From: Ancylobacter oerskovii
Lineage (GTDB): Bacteria; Pseudomonadota; Alphaproteobacteria; Rhizobiales; Xanthobacteraceae
Direction of reading: 5' to 3'
Assembly (NCBI RefSeq): GCF_018390555.1
Contig: NZ_JAHBGB010000019.1
Location: 124,001 to 188,000 of the forward strand
DNA length: 64,000 nt
Shown here: one piece after another, positions 33,710 through 42,789 of the stretch
How the letters are laid out: each line of letters opens with the position of its first letter
Numbering within the stretch: position 1 is the stretch's first letter
Notes under the pieces: model-generated
Database searches by the model: none
What the model was told of the DNA's origin: nothing
Seen by the model: the letters and a program-made list of their open reading frames with translations, nothing else
Program-made: the position numbers and the translations under genes

Positions 33710-34456
33710 ATGTCGGGTACCAACCAGCCCCGCCGCACCCTCCTGCTGACCGGCGCCTCGCGCGGGATCGGCCATGCCACCGTGAAGCGGTTCTCGGCGG
33801 CCGGGTGGCGGGTCATCACCTGCTCGCGCCATGCCTTCCCGGAGAACTGCCCGTGGGAGATGGGGCCGGAGGACCATATCCAGGTCGATCTCGGCGACGA
33901 GGCGGATACGCGCCGCGCCGTCGAGGAGATCAAGAGCCGGCTGCCGGACGGGAAGCTGCACGCCCTAGTCAACAATGCCGGCATCTCGCCCAAGGGGCAG
34001 GGCGGCGCCCGGCTCGGCACCATCGACACGCCGGAGGAGACCTGGCGCAAGGTGTTCCAGGTGAACTTCTTCGCGCCGATCCTGCTGGCGCGCGGCCTCC
34101 TGGAGGAGTTGAAGCGCACGCAGGGCGCGGTGGTGAACGTCACCTCCATCGCCGGCATGCGGGTGCACCCCTTCGCCGGGGCGGCCTATGCCACCTCCAA
34201 GGCGGCGCTGGTCGGGCTGACGCGCGAGATGGCGGCGGATTTCGGCCGCGTCGGCGTGCGGGTCAACGCCATCGCGCCGGGCGAGATCGACACCTCCATC
34301 CTCTCGCCGGGCACCGAGAAGATCGTCGAGCAGATTCCGATGCAGCGGCTCGGCACCCCCGACGAGGTGGCGAAGATCATCTACGTGCTGTGCACCGACA
34401 CCTCGTCCTACCTGAACGGCGCCGAGATCCACATCAATGGCGGCCAGCACGTCTGA
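33710..34456 (+). CDS. SDR-family oxidoreductase
   Basis: 248 aa. Classical SDR with LLTGASRGIGHATVKRFSAA, NNAG (LVNNAGISPKG), Ser in VNVTSIAGM and Tyr-x3-Lys in AYATSKAALVGL. The C-terminus (GAEIHINGGQHV) is typical. A segment HAFPENCPWEMGPEDHIQVD replaces the usual acidic NAD-specificity region. Found after pdxH in many Hyphomicrobiales. Substrate unknown. Confidence 0.88.
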   Translation: MSGTNQPRRTLLLTGASRGIGHATVKRFSAAGWRVITCSRHAFPENCPWEMGPEDHIQVDLGDEADTRRAVEEIKSRLPDGKLHALVNNAGISPKGQGGARLGTIDTPEETWRKVFQVNFFAPILLARGLLEELKRTQGAVVNVTSIAGMRVHPFAGAAYATSKAALVGLTREMAADFGRVGVRVNAIAPGEIDTSILSPGTEKIVEQIPMQRLGTPDEVAKIIYVLCTDTSSYLNGAEIHINGGQHV

Positions 34457-34495
34457 GCGCGACGGGGCCGGCTCTGGCCCCGCGACCGCCGCGCG

Positions 34496-35467
34496 CTAGA
34501 GCCAGCGCTTCCACTTGAAGAACAGGTAGGGGACGATGGCGGCGGCGAGCATGGCGAGCAGGGCGATCGGATAGCCCCAGTGATCGGCGAGCTCCGGCAT
34601 GTACTGGAAGTTCATGCCGTAGATCGAGGCGATCAGCGTCGGCGGCATGAACACCACCGACAGCACCGCGAAGATCTTGATGATGTTGTTCTGCTCGATC
34701 GACACCATGCCGAGCGTGGCGTCGAGTAGGAAGGTGATCTTGTCGCTGAGATAGGAGACGTGGTTGGTCAGCGAGGAAATGTCGCGCTGCAGGCTCTTCA
34801 GCGTCGCGCGCTGTTCCTTGCCCGGCTTGCGCGTCTCGCTCTCGGCGACGAGGAAGGTGACGATGCGCGCCATGGAGACCAGGCTCTCGCGCGCCTTGGA
34901 GGCGAGGTCGCCCTTGCGGCCGATCTGCCGCAGGATCGCCCGGTAGCGCTGGCTGTCCCGGCCATTGTCGCGCTCGAAGATCCGGCGCGAGATCAGGTCG
35001 ATGTCCGACGCCACCCGCTCGACGGTGTCGGCGCTGCGGTCGACGATGGCGTCGAGCAGCGACATGAAGATCTGGTCGCCGCGCAGGCCGCCCGGGCAGC
35101 CGCGTTCCAGCTGGGCGACGACCAGGCTGAACGCCTTGAACTCGCCGTAGCGCACGGTCAGCAGCCGGCCGTTGAACAGGATGAAGGTGACCTCGGACAG
35201 GGAAGGCCGCTCGCCCTCGCTGCCCAGCACCAGCGAGCCGGTCATGTATTGCGCCTCGTTCTCCACCCGGAGACGGCTCGAGGGCTCGATTTCCGCCATC
35301 TCCTCATGGGTGGGGATGGGGATGCCGAGGATGCCCTCGACGAATCGGTCCTCCGCCGGCGCCGGATCGATGAGATCGATCCAGGTCGCATCGGCCGGCA
35401 TGTCGCCACCGACCGGCACCTCGACGCGCCGGAGCGCACCCTCGCGCAGGCAATAGGCATGAATCAT
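34496..35467 (-). CDS. corA: Magnesium transporter CorA-family protein
   Basis: 323 aa. A soluble N-terminal domain with long helices (about residues 130-255) is followed by two C-terminal membrane segments. The ion-selectivity motif Tyr-Gly-Met-Asn lies between them (IASIYGMNFQYMPEL), and the chain ends in a basic tail (FFKWKRWL). Forms homopentameric channels for Mg2+ (also Co2+ or Ni2+) in the inner membrane. Monocistronic by spacing. Confidence 0.94.
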   Translation of the reverse strand: MIHAYCLREGALRRVEVPVGGDMPADATWIDLIDPAPAEDRFVEGILGIPIPTHEEMAEIEPSSRLRVENEAQYMTGSLVLGSEGERPSLSEVTFILFNGRLLTVRYGEFKAFSLVVAQLERGCPGGLRGDQIFMSLLDAIVDRSADTVERVASDIDLISRRIFERDNGRDSQRYRAILRQIGRKGDLASKARESLVSMARIVTFLVAESETRKPGKEQRATLKSLQRDISSLTNHVSYLSDKITFLLDATLGMVSIEQNNIIKIFAVLSVVFMPPTLIASIYGMNFQYMPELADHWGYPIALLAMLAAAIVPYLFFKWKRWL

Positions 35468-35651
35468 GGCGTCTCCCGGCGCTCGGCCCTCATATCGCCC
35501 GCTGGTCGCAGACTAGCGCCCCCCGGCCGGCGGCGCCAACCGCCGGCACGACGAGGCGCCGCGTGACCCGGCGGGTCGCGTTCGGCATCGCTGCGAAGGG
35601 AAAGGGAGGGGCGGCGGGGTCCGGGCGTCCGCGGGCGGACGGGCGGAACGA

Positions 35652-35909
35652 TCAGGCCGCGAAGAACTCGATGTCCCGTAGGGTAACGATCTTCGGCGCC
35701 GGCGGCTCGCTCCGGGTCGTGTCGGCTCCGGCTGCCTGGTTTCCGGTCACGCCGGTCCCGGAGGCGGCGAGCGGGGGCAGGGGGGCGGACGCGTAGCGCG
35801 CCGCGGCGGCAACGGCAGAAATTCCGATTTCGCGCCAATGGGCGCTCTGCTGCGAGCGCTCCCAGCGCCCACGACCGGGTTCGACTTCCCGGTTGTCCTC
35901 GGCCGACAT
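35652..35909 (-). CDS. Small hypothetical protein (85 aa)
   Basis: Supported mainly by a perfect Shine-Dalgarno, AGGAGGATACC before the ATG. Hydrophilic N-terminus (MSAEDNREVEPGRGRW), an Ala-rich middle (ISAVAAAARYASAPL) and a C-terminal KIVTLRDIEFFAA. No known domain and no clear membrane segment. Lies between corA and the L,D-transpeptidase, transcribed away from the latter. Confidence 0.6.
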   Translation of the reverse strand: MSAEDNREVEPGRGRWERSQQSAHWREIGISAVAAAARYASAPLPPLAASGTGVTGNQAAGADTTRSEPPAPKIVTLRDIEFFAA

Positions 35910-36204
35910 GGTATCCTCCTATGCATCGCCCACGATGGGTTCGACTGCCAACGAATTAGGCGACGACTGCGACATAATTGAGCAGATTGCGGCATGGTGG
36001 TAGGGCTGCACGCAAATTGTCGCGGTTTTGGTTAACTATTTGAACCGTTGCAAGCTGGGTGATGCTTTTGCGCAACAGGGGCGCAGGACCGACATGCGGC
36101 AGCCGCATGGCCTCTTCAAGGCGAAGCCAAGTTCGGCTATCCCGAATACAGAACGCGGCGCGTAATGCGTGCCGCTGCGGCAAGTGATTCTGGAGAACTC
36201 GAAA

Positions 36205-36807
36205 ATGAAACTGCGGGGGATGGGCTTGGTGCTCATCGCGCTTAGCTTGGGTGCTTGCAGTAATTCTGTGAAGGCGCCGGCGCCGGAAGCTTCCCTGACG
36301 CCCCGCGACAAGCAATTGCTGGCGAAGGCGCCCTATCAGAAGGTGCTTCCGCCGGACATGTACCAGCGGCATATCGTCGACTATTCCGGCGGCCAGAAGC
36401 CCGGCACTGTCGTCGTCGATACCGACAAGAAATTTCTCTATCTGGTCGAGAATGACGGCAAGGCGATACGCTACGGCGTGACCGTCGGCGAAGAAGGCCT
36501 GGCCTTCAAGGGCGAGGCCAAGGTGGGTCGCAAGGCCGAATGGCCGACCTGGACGCCGACCGCCGAGATCAAGGAGCGAATCGCCGGCGTGCCGAACTTC
36601 GTCGGTCCCGGCCCGCACAACCCGATGGGTGCGCGCGCGCTCTATCTCTACCAGGGCAACAAGGACACGCTGTTCCGTATCCACGGCACCAACCAGCCGG
36701 AATATATCGGGCAGGCGATCTCCTCCGGCTGCATCCGCATGCTGAACGAGGACGTGATCGACCTCTATACCCGCGTTCCGCAGGGCGCCGACGTCGTCGT
36801 GCTCTGA
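36205..36807 (+). CDS. L,D-transpeptidase (YkuD) lipoprotein
   Basis: 200 aa from MKLRGMGLVLIALSLGACSN; the signal ends in a lipobox (LGAC), so it is probably membrane-anchored. The YkuD catalytic block is HGTNQPEYIGQAISSGCIRM with catalytic His and Cys. Upstream, KPGTVVVDTDKKFLYLVEND and GRKAEWPTWTPTAE are typical of the alphaproteobacterial group. It makes 3-3 crosslinks in peptidoglycan or ties proteins to it. A related paralogue is at 60773-61558. The 295 bp upstream are relatively AT-rich and presumably hold the promoter. Confidence 0.92.
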   Translation: MKLRGMGLVLIALSLGACSNSVKAPAPEASLTPRDKQLLAKAPYQKVLPPDMYQRHIVDYSGGQKPGTVVVDTDKKFLYLVENDGKAIRYGVTVGEEGLAFKGEAKVGRKAEWPTWTPTAEIKERIAGVPNFVGPGPHNPMGARALYLYQGNKDTLFRIHGTNQPEYIGQAISSGCIRMLNEDVIDLYTRVPQGADVVVL

Positions 36808-36834
36808 GGCGCGGCCGCCACGGCAGAATTGAAG

Positions 36835-36866
36835 AAGGGCGCGGCTTCGGCGGCGCCCTTTTTGTT
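36835..36866 (+). terminator. Intrinsic terminator of the L,D-transpeptidase gene
   Basis: Stem AAGGGCGC / GCGCCCTT around a 9-10 nt loop, followed by TTTTGTTTG. The next 170 bp contain degenerate copies of the dyad repeats (GGGCCCGGGGATGATG near 36985). Confidence 0.8.
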
Positions 36867-37035
36867 TGTCCGGCGCCGGGTGGGGTGCCGGGCTCGCGTC
36901 GCGCGCCTCAGGACGAGATCGTTCTGTTGGGCGCATGCAGAGCCGTGGCCCTGCGGCCCGGCCGGCGCAAATGGAAATCCCCGGGCGCGGGCCCGGGGAT
37001 GATGCCGTCTTCCCGAGGGGGACGAAGCCGCCGGC

Positions 37036-38418
37036 TCAGGCCGCCAGATGCCGCTCGCGCACCGCCCAGTCGAGCGTGCGGTCGAGGGCGCGGGTCAGGC
37101 GATCGAACAATTCGTCGATCTCCGCCGGCGAGATGACCAGCGGCGGGCAGATGGTCACCGCGTCGCCGAACACGCTGCGCACGATCAGCCCTTCCTCCTG
37201 CGCGAAGGCGACGCATTTCGCGGCCATGCCGAGCTTGGGGTCGAACTGCGCCTTGGTCTTCTTGTCGGCGACCAGCTCGATGCCGGCCACCAGCCCCTTG
37301 CCGCGGGCCTCGCCGACCAGCGGATGGTCCTCCAGCGCGGCGCGGCGGGCGTCGAATTGCGGGATCTTGGCCCGCACCCGCTCGAAGACGTTCTCGCGGT
37401 CGTAGATCTCCAGCGTCTTCAGCGCCACCGCGGCGGCGACCGGATGGCCGGAATAGGTGAAGCCGTGGCCGAAGGAGCCGAGCTTGCGGCTTTCCTCCAG
37501 CAGCGCCTGGTACATCGCCTCGGGAATCATCACCGCGCCGATCGGCTGGTAGGCCGAGGACAGCGCCTTGGCGACCGAGATCGAATCCGGCTTCATCTCC
37601 ATCGCTTCCGAGCCGAAGGCGGTGCCGAGCCGGCCGAAGCCGGTGATCACCTCGTCGGCGATGAAGAAGACGTCGTACTTCTCCAGCACCGCCTTGATCT
37701 TCGGGTAATAGGTCCGCGGCGGCACGATGACGCCGCCGGCGCCCATCACCGGCTCGGCGATGAAGGCGGCGACCGTGTCGGGCCCCTCGGCGAGAATCAG
37801 CGCCTCGAGATCGGCGGCGAGCCGGGTGGCGAAGGCCTCCTCGCTCTCGCCCGGCAAGGCGAGGCGGTAATGGTGCGGGCTGGTGGTGTGGCGCACACCG
37901 GCGATCGGCAGGTCGAAATCATTGTGGTTGCCGGCGAGGCCGGTGAGCGAGGCCGAGGCGATGGTGACGCCGTGATAGGCGCGCACCCGCGAGATGATCT
38001 TCTTCTTGTTCGGCCGGCCGAGCGCATTGTTCATGTACCAGACGAGCTTCATCTGGGTGTCGTTGGCTTCCGAGCCCGAGGAGGTGAAGAACACCTTGGA
38101 GATCGGCACCGGCGCCATCTCCTTCAGCTTCTCGGCGAGCTCGATGGCCGGGTCGTGGCTCTTGCCGCCGAAGATGTGGGTGAAGGGCAGCTTGCGCATC
38201 TGCGTCGCCGCCGCCTCGACCAGCTCCTCGTTGCCGTAGCCGAGCGCGGTGCACCACAGGCCGGCCATGCCTTCGAGATAGGGCTTGCCGTCGACGTCAT
38301 GCACCCACACTCCCTGGCCGCGTTCCAGGATCAGCGGGCCGGTGTCGCGCAGGGTGGCGAGATTGGTATAGGGGTGAACCAGCGTCTCGACGTCGCGAGC
38401 CTGAAGATTGGTCAGCAT
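37036..38418 (-). CDS. Class III aminotransferase (omega-amino acid/putrescine-pyruvate type)
   Basis: 460 aa. PLP-dependent fold type I: FFTSSGSEANDTQMKLVWYM (phosphate cup), FIAEPVMGAGGVIVPP, IADEVITGFGRLG (Asp) and SVAKALSSAYQPIGAVMI (Lys forming the Schiff base). The N-terminus MLTNLQARDVETLVHPYTNL is shared with SpuC/omega-amino acid-pyruvate aminotransferases that act on putrescine, beta-alanine or similar amines. Exact donor not predictable. Stands alone on the minus strand. Confidence 0.9.
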   Translation of the reverse strand: MLTNLQARDVETLVHPYTNLATLRDTGPLILERGQGVWVHDVDGKPYLEGMAGLWCTALGYGNEELVEAAATQMRKLPFTHIFGGKSHDPAIELAEKLKEMAPVPISKVFFTSSGSEANDTQMKLVWYMNNALGRPNKKKIISRVRAYHGVTIASASLTGLAGNHNDFDLPIAGVRHTTSPHHYRLALPGESEEAFATRLAADLEALILAEGPDTVAAFIAEPVMGAGGVIVPPRTYYPKIKAVLEKYDVFFIADEVITGFGRLGTAFGSEAMEMKPDSISVAKALSSAYQPIGAVMIPEAMYQALLEESRKLGSFGHGFTYSGHPVAAAVALKTLEIYDRENVFERVRAKIPQFDARRAALEDHPLVGEARGKGLVAGIELVADKKTKAQFDPKLGMAAKCVAFAQEEGLIVRSVFGDAVTICPPLVISPAEIDELFDRLTRALDRTLDWAVRERHLAA

Positions 38419-38516
38419 GGAAGCGCTCTCCCGGGGCGGAAAATCGGGGCCACCCTAATGCGGCCGGCCCCGGCCCGGAAGCGCGCCCTTGGTCGGAGCC
38501 CGGCGGTTCCCCAGGG

Positions 38517-40085
38517 TCATTTGCGCGAGCCCGGCGCGGACCGGCCCGCCGCTCCGGCCTCCGAGGCCTCCGGGGCCTCCGGGGCGGCGTCGGGGGCGTC
38601 GGCCTCCGGTTCTCCGGCGCCGTCCTTCGCCGGCTCGGCCGTTTGCGCGGGGGAGGGAGCGGCGGCGCCTTTCGCCCCGGCGGTGCCGGCTCCGCGCGCG
38701 GCGGGCGCCGGCGAGGGCGCCGCTGTTCCCGCCCTGGCGCCGGGCGGGCGGGTGCCGGTCGCCCAGCGGCACAGCACCATGTTGCTGCGCCGCACGGCGC
38801 GGTCCACATGCAGGTGCAGTTCGTGATAGCCGTCCGAGCCGGGGCCGAGGATGGTGGTGAAATCGGCGCAGGCGCTGGCCTTCAGCCGCTCCTGGAACGC
38901 CAGCGGCATCGCCTGCTCGCCGGTGCCGCCGACGAGGACGCTGCGCCCGTCCATCAGCGTGTAGCCGCGGGTGTCCATGGCGTTGCCCTGGCCGTGCTCG
39001 CTGATCTTCGCGCCCCTGACCCGGTTGCGCGGCCGGCAGGAATAGGAATCGGCGACCTGGATCGTCGCCAGCGGGCTGCCAAGCGTCTCGACGGCGGGGG
39101 CCACCCCCTCGCGCACCCAGCGCGCCACCGCCGCCGCCATGTCGCAGCGCAGGGTCGCGGCCGGCTCCAGCGGCACCAGGCGCCCGTCCTTCAGTTTGAC
39201 GCCGGTGAGGCTGACCGGGCGCTCGATGCGGCAGGCCGGCGACATCTTCACGGCGGCGGCGGTGAAGGTGCCGATCTCGCCGACGCTCAGTTCCGGGCAG
39301 CCGGCGAGAGGGCCGGGCGGCGGGGTCAGCGGGGCATCCACCGGCGCATCGCCGGGCGGAAGCATGGCGGTTTGCGTTGATGGCCGCGCCGGCGGCAGCG
39401 GCACGCCGGTGGCCTCGGCGGCGGGCTCGTCGGCGGCCTCATCGGCGGCAGCGGCGTTCGACGCCGTGGAGGGGGGCGGCGCGTCCTCGCCCGGAGCGGC
39501 GAGCGCCGCCAGCCGCGGCCTCGGCGGCGGCAACGGAACCGGGCCGGCGGCGGTTCGCGCCGTCGTCCCGAGGGCGACGGCCGCCGCGGTGGCGCGATCC
39601 GGGCGCAGGGGCGGCAGCGGGATGCCGGGCGCCTCGGCGAAGGCCGGCTCCTCCTCGACAGGCGCCACCGGGCCTGCCGGCTGGGCCGGGCGGGCCGTGA
39701 ACGGCGGCGGGGTCGAGGTCCGGGCCGCCGGCCGGGCGGCGGCGGCGGCGGCCATTTCCGGGGATGGCGTCGCCGGACCGGCGGCATCGAGATCCGCCGG
39801 GCGCGGGGGTGGAAGCGGCACCGACCGGGCGGGGGAGGGATCGGCCGCGCGGGCGCGGGCGCGGGCGGCGGCGGCTTTCGGCCGGGTCTTGCGCGCCGGA
39901 GCGGGCGCGCCGAGCCATTGCTCGATCTGCCGGCTGGCGGCGGTGCCGGCGCGGTCTATGTCCGATTTCAGCTGCTGGGCCCGGGCGGGCGGCGGATTCG
40001 CCATCAGCGCAAGCGCGAGGCCGATGATCATGCCCGACCGGGCAGCCCACCGGCGCCGGCCGGTTGGGAGGCGCCTCCAATTCAT
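38517..40085 (-). CDS. Extensin-like family protein with a long proline-rich region
   Basis: 522 aa. Signal/anchor (SGMIIGLALALMANPPPARAQ). Residues about 60-270 are low-complexity Ala/Pro with four spaced motifs: VPLPPPRPADL, IPLPPLRPD, VPLPPPRPRL and VPLPPARPS. The extensin-like C-terminal domain (PF06904 type) follows: CPELSVGEIGTF, ACRIERPVSL, AATLRCDMAAAVARWV, ISEHGQGNAMDTRGY and GYHELHLHVD, with several conserved cysteines. The end is again Ala/Pro/Glu-rich. Likely periplasmic or wall-associated; the SEHGxGNAxD and HLHxD histidines suggest a peptidase-like metal site. Function unproven. Confidence 0.85.
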   Translation of the reverse strand: MNWRRLPTGRRRWAARSGMIIGLALALMANPPPARAQQLKSDIDRAGTAASRQIEQWLGAPAPARKTRPKAAAARARARAADPSPARSVPLPPPRPADLDAAGPATPSPEMAAAAAARPAARTSTPPPFTARPAQPAGPVAPVEEEPAFAEAPGIPLPPLRPDRATAAAVALGTTARTAAGPVPLPPPRPRLAALAAPGEDAPPPSTASNAAAADEAADEPAAEATGVPLPPARPSTQTAMLPPGDAPVDAPLTPPPGPLAGCPELSVGEIGTFTAAAVKMSPACRIERPVSLTGVKLKDGRLVPLEPAATLRCDMAAAVARWVREGVAPAVETLGSPLATIQVADSYSCRPRNRVRGAKISEHGQGNAMDTRGYTLMDGRSVLVGGTGEQAMPLAFQERLKASACADFTTILGPGSDGYHELHLHVDRAVRRSNMVLCRWATGTRPPGARAGTAAPSPAPAARGAGTAGAKGAAAPSPAQTAEPAKDGAGEPEADAPDAAPEAPEASEAGAAGRSAPGSRK

Positions 40086-40133
40086 GCTATTCGGTGCTCC
40101 CTCGCCCCGCGACCTGCCGGAGGTCTACACCAA

Positions 40134-40841
40134 GTGAACGCCGTTCGCGCCATTCTGTTCGACAAGGACGGCACGCTGATCGATTTCGATCGCACCTGGG
40201 GACCGGCGGCCGGCGGGGTGATGGCCCGGCTCGCCGGCGGCGACGCGGCGGTGCTGTCGCGCCTGCACGAGGTGAGCCACTACCTCGCCGACCATGAGCG
40301 CTTCCTGCAGACCTCGCCGCTGATCGCCGGCTCCTCGCGCCAGTATGGGCCGCTCTGGGCGCAGGTGCTCGACCGTCCCGCCGACGAGGCGCTCTTCGTC
40401 GAGATCGACGAATTGTTCATCGAGGAAGGCCAGGCGCATCTGGCGCCGCTCGGCCACCCGCGCGAGGCGCTGGCCCGGCTCGCGCGGCTCGGCCTGCCGC
40501 TCGGCATCGCCACCAATGACAGCGAGCGCAATGCCCGCATCCAGGCGGACATTCTCGGCCTCACCGAGCTGCTGGCGGCGATCTACGGCCATGATTCCGG
40601 CTTCGGCTCCAAGCCGCTGCCGGGCATGGTGCGCGCTTTCGCCGAACGCGCCGGCGTGCCGGTCTCGGCGGTCGCGCTGGTGGGCGATACCCATCACGAC
40701 CTCCTGACCGCCAAGGCGGCGGGCGCGGTCTCGGTGCTGGTGCGCAGCGGCCCGGGGCCGATCGACGCCTTCGCCGGCGAGGCGGATCTCGTCGTCGACG
40801 ATGTCGAGGCGCTCGCCGAACTGTTCCTCGAGCCGGCGTGA
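40134..40841 (+). CDS. HAD-family hydrolase (phosphoglycolate phosphatase-like)
   Basis: 235 aa from GTG (VNAVRAILFDKDGTLIDFDR), with GGAGG 10 bases upstream. Motif I FDKDGTL (Asp10, Asp12), motif II in LGIATNDSERN, motif III Lys in FGSKPLPGMV and motif IV VGDTHHDLLTAKAAG. The alpha-helical cap lies between motifs I and II. Substrate not known. Divergent from the extensin-like gene; the DUF1499 gene starts 7 bases after the stop. Confidence 0.88.
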   Translation: MNAVRAILFDKDGTLIDFDRTWGPAAGGVMARLAGGDAAVLSRLHEVSHYLADHERFLQTSPLIAGSSRQYGPLWAQVLDRPADEALFVEIDELFIEEGQAHLAPLGHPREALARLARLGLPLGIATNDSERNARIQADILGLTELLAAIYGHDSGFGSKPLPGMVRAFAERAGVPVSAVALVGDTHHDLLTAKAAGAVSVLVRSGPGPIDAFAGEADLVVDDVEALAELFLEPA

Positions 40842-40848
40842 GGGCGCG

Positions 40849-41634
40849 ATGATCCGGCGGCGGCTCTATGTCGAGGAGCGCATGTCGCGGCTGGCGGTGT
40901 GGAGCCTGCGCCTCGCCGTCTTCGCCCTGCCGGTCACGCTCATCGGCATCGCCTGCTATGCCACCGAGGTCTTCGATCTGGAAAGCGCGCTCTACACCGT
41001 GCTCGCCGGCGTGGCGCTGGCGGGGCTGGCGCTGCTGGTGGCGCTCGCGGCCTTCGTGGTGATCTGGAACGAGGGGCTGCGCGGCCTCGGCCGGGTGATC
41101 GGCGCCGGGGCGCTGGCGCTGGCGCTGATCGCGCCCACGGCCGGCCTCGCCGCCTTCGGCGCCCGGCTGCCGGTGCTGCACGAGGTGAGCACCGACATGG
41201 AGGATCCGCCTGCCTTCGTGACGCTGGCCATGGCGCGCTCGCGCGCCGCCAACCCGCTCGACGGGCCGGACGAGGCGGCGGCGAGCGTGCAGGCCGACGC
41301 CTATCCGGCGATCCGGCCGATCGACTTCGAATCGACGCCGGACGACGTGTTCGGCGATCTCATGGCGCTGGTGGCGCGGCGCAAATGGACGGTGATCGAC
41401 GTAGTGCCGCCGCGCGGCGGCCAGCGCGACGGGCGCATCGAGGCGGTGACGCGCGGGCTGCCGCTGGGCCTGCGCGAGGACATCGTGATCCGGGTGCGGC
41501 GCACGGCGGAGGGCACCCGGGTCGACATGCGCTCGGTGACGCGCAACGCGGCGCGCGATTTCGGCTCCAATGCGCGGCGCGTCGACGATTTGTTCGCCGA
41601 ACTCGCCGAGCGGCAGGGCAAAAGGCGGCGCTGA
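40849..41634 (+). CDS. DUF1499 membrane protein
   Basis: 261 aa from MIRRRLYVEERMSRLA. Three hydrophobic segments (about residues 15-37, 45-70, 80-105) are followed by the DUF1499 domain (about 145-255: YPAIRPIDFESTPDDVFGDL, RTAEGTRVDMRSVTR, FGSNARRVDDLFAEL). The C-terminal domain is predicted outside the membrane core. Function unknown; co-directional with the HAD gene. Confidence 0.85.
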   Translation: MIRRRLYVEERMSRLAVWSLRLAVFALPVTLIGIACYATEVFDLESALYTVLAGVALAGLALLVALAAFVVIWNEGLRGLGRVIGAGALALALIAPTAGLAAFGARLPVLHEVSTDMEDPPAFVTLAMARSRAANPLDGPDEAAASVQADAYPAIRPIDFESTPDDVFGDLMALVARRKWTVIDVVPPRGGQRDGRIEAVTRGLPLGLREDIVIRVRRTAEGTRVDMRSVTRNAARDFGSNARRVDDLFAELAERQGKRRR

Positions 41635-41640
41635 GCGGCC

Positions 41641-42552
41641 TCAGGCGCGGCCGTAGCGCCCCTTGAGCGTCGGGGGACCGTCGGTCTCCACCTCGCCGCG
41701 GGCGACGAGGTCCTCCAGATGCGCCAGCGTCGACAGGCCGGCGGCGCCGGCGAGCCGCGGGTCGAGCCCGATATAGATCATCCGCACGATATCCGGGATG
41801 AGCGCCGGCCCGCGCGCCAGCGCCCGCAGGATCGCGGTCTCGCGGGCCTCGCGGTGGCGCAGATAGCGCGCGACGAAGGCGGGCCCCTGCCGCACCGGGC
41901 CGCCATGGCCGGGCAGATAGAGCGCCTCGGGACGTTCGCCGAGGCGGCGCAGCGAGGCCATGTAGTCGCCCATCGAGCCGTCCGGCGGCGCGACGATGGA
42001 GGTGGACCAGGCCATGACGTGATCGCCGACGAAGACGAGGCCGGCATCGTCCAGCACGAAGGCCATGTGGTTGGCGGTATGGCCGGGCGTGGCGAGCGCG
42101 GTGAGGGAGAAGCCGTCGCCGGCGAGACGCTCGCCGTCGGCCACGCGCAGATCGGGCACCGCCTCGCGGTCGCCGGCGGCGTCGAGGACGTTCTCCTCGC
42201 CTTCATGCAGCGGCCGGGCCGGGCGGTGCGGGCCTTCGGCGACGACCGGCGCGCCGGTGGCGGCCTTCAGCGCGGCGAGGGCGCCGGTATGGTCGCGATG
42301 GGTGTGGGTGAGCAGGATGTGGCTGACCCGCCGGCCGCCGACCGCCGCCAGCACCGCGGCGACATGGCGGGCGTCGTCGGGCCCCGGATCGAGGATCGCC
42401 ACCTCGCCGGTGCCGATCAGATAGGTGCAGGTACCGGTGAAGGTGAAGGGGCCGGGATTGGGAGCCAGCACCCGCACCACGCCGGGCGCCACCTCCTCCG
42501 CCACGCCGGGCACGGCGGCGAAGTCGCGATCGAAGGGAATGTCGTCGGCCAT
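41641..42552 (-). CDS. Metallo-beta-lactamase fold hydrolase (LACTB2-like)
   Basis: 303 aa from MADDIPFDRDFAAVPG. Metal-binding motif THTHRDH (His83, His85, Asp87, His88), further ligands in ATPGHTANHMAFV and VGDHVMAWS, and LPGHGGPVRQG. The C-terminal winged-helix part (IYIGLDPRLAGAAGLSTLAH) is typical of the LACTB2-like group. Could be a nuclease or thioesterase; no evidence for antibiotic hydrolysis. Converges on the DUF1499 gene with 6 bp between stops. Confidence 0.88.
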   Translation of the reverse strand: MADDIPFDRDFAAVPGVAEEVAPGVVRVLAPNPGPFTFTGTCTYLIGTGEVAILDPGPDDARHVAAVLAAVGGRRVSHILLTHTHRDHTGALAALKAATGAPVVAEGPHRPARPLHEGEENVLDAAGDREAVPDLRVADGERLAGDGFSLTALATPGHTANHMAFVLDDAGLVFVGDHVMAWSTSIVAPPDGSMGDYMASLRRLGERPEALYLPGHGGPVRQGPAFVARYLRHREARETAILRALARGPALIPDIVRMIYIGLDPRLAGAAGLSTLAHLEDLVARGEVETDGPPTLKGRYGRA

Positions 42553-42789
42553 GTCGGTCGGTTTCCGTGGTCGTGGCCCGCCCGCCATCCGGGGCCGGTA
42601 CCTCGCACCTAGCCCAGCCGGCGGCGGGCGTCGAGTGCGGTCATGTCTGCCGCGGGAACGGATATTGCCTTCCGTCAGGAGAGATCAGGCATTAGTCATT
42701 GCGCCGCCGCTTGTCAGGGATGGCCGGGTGACGGCATTTTCGCCGTGCGGCGGCCGGCCGGGTGGCGGGCCGCGAGGGAAGGACCTTTT

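Noticed and set aside
35956-36936. A 326-codon minus-strand frame over the L,D-transpeptidase
   Set aside because: Antisense to a gene with an intact YkuD catalytic motif; no domain of its own.
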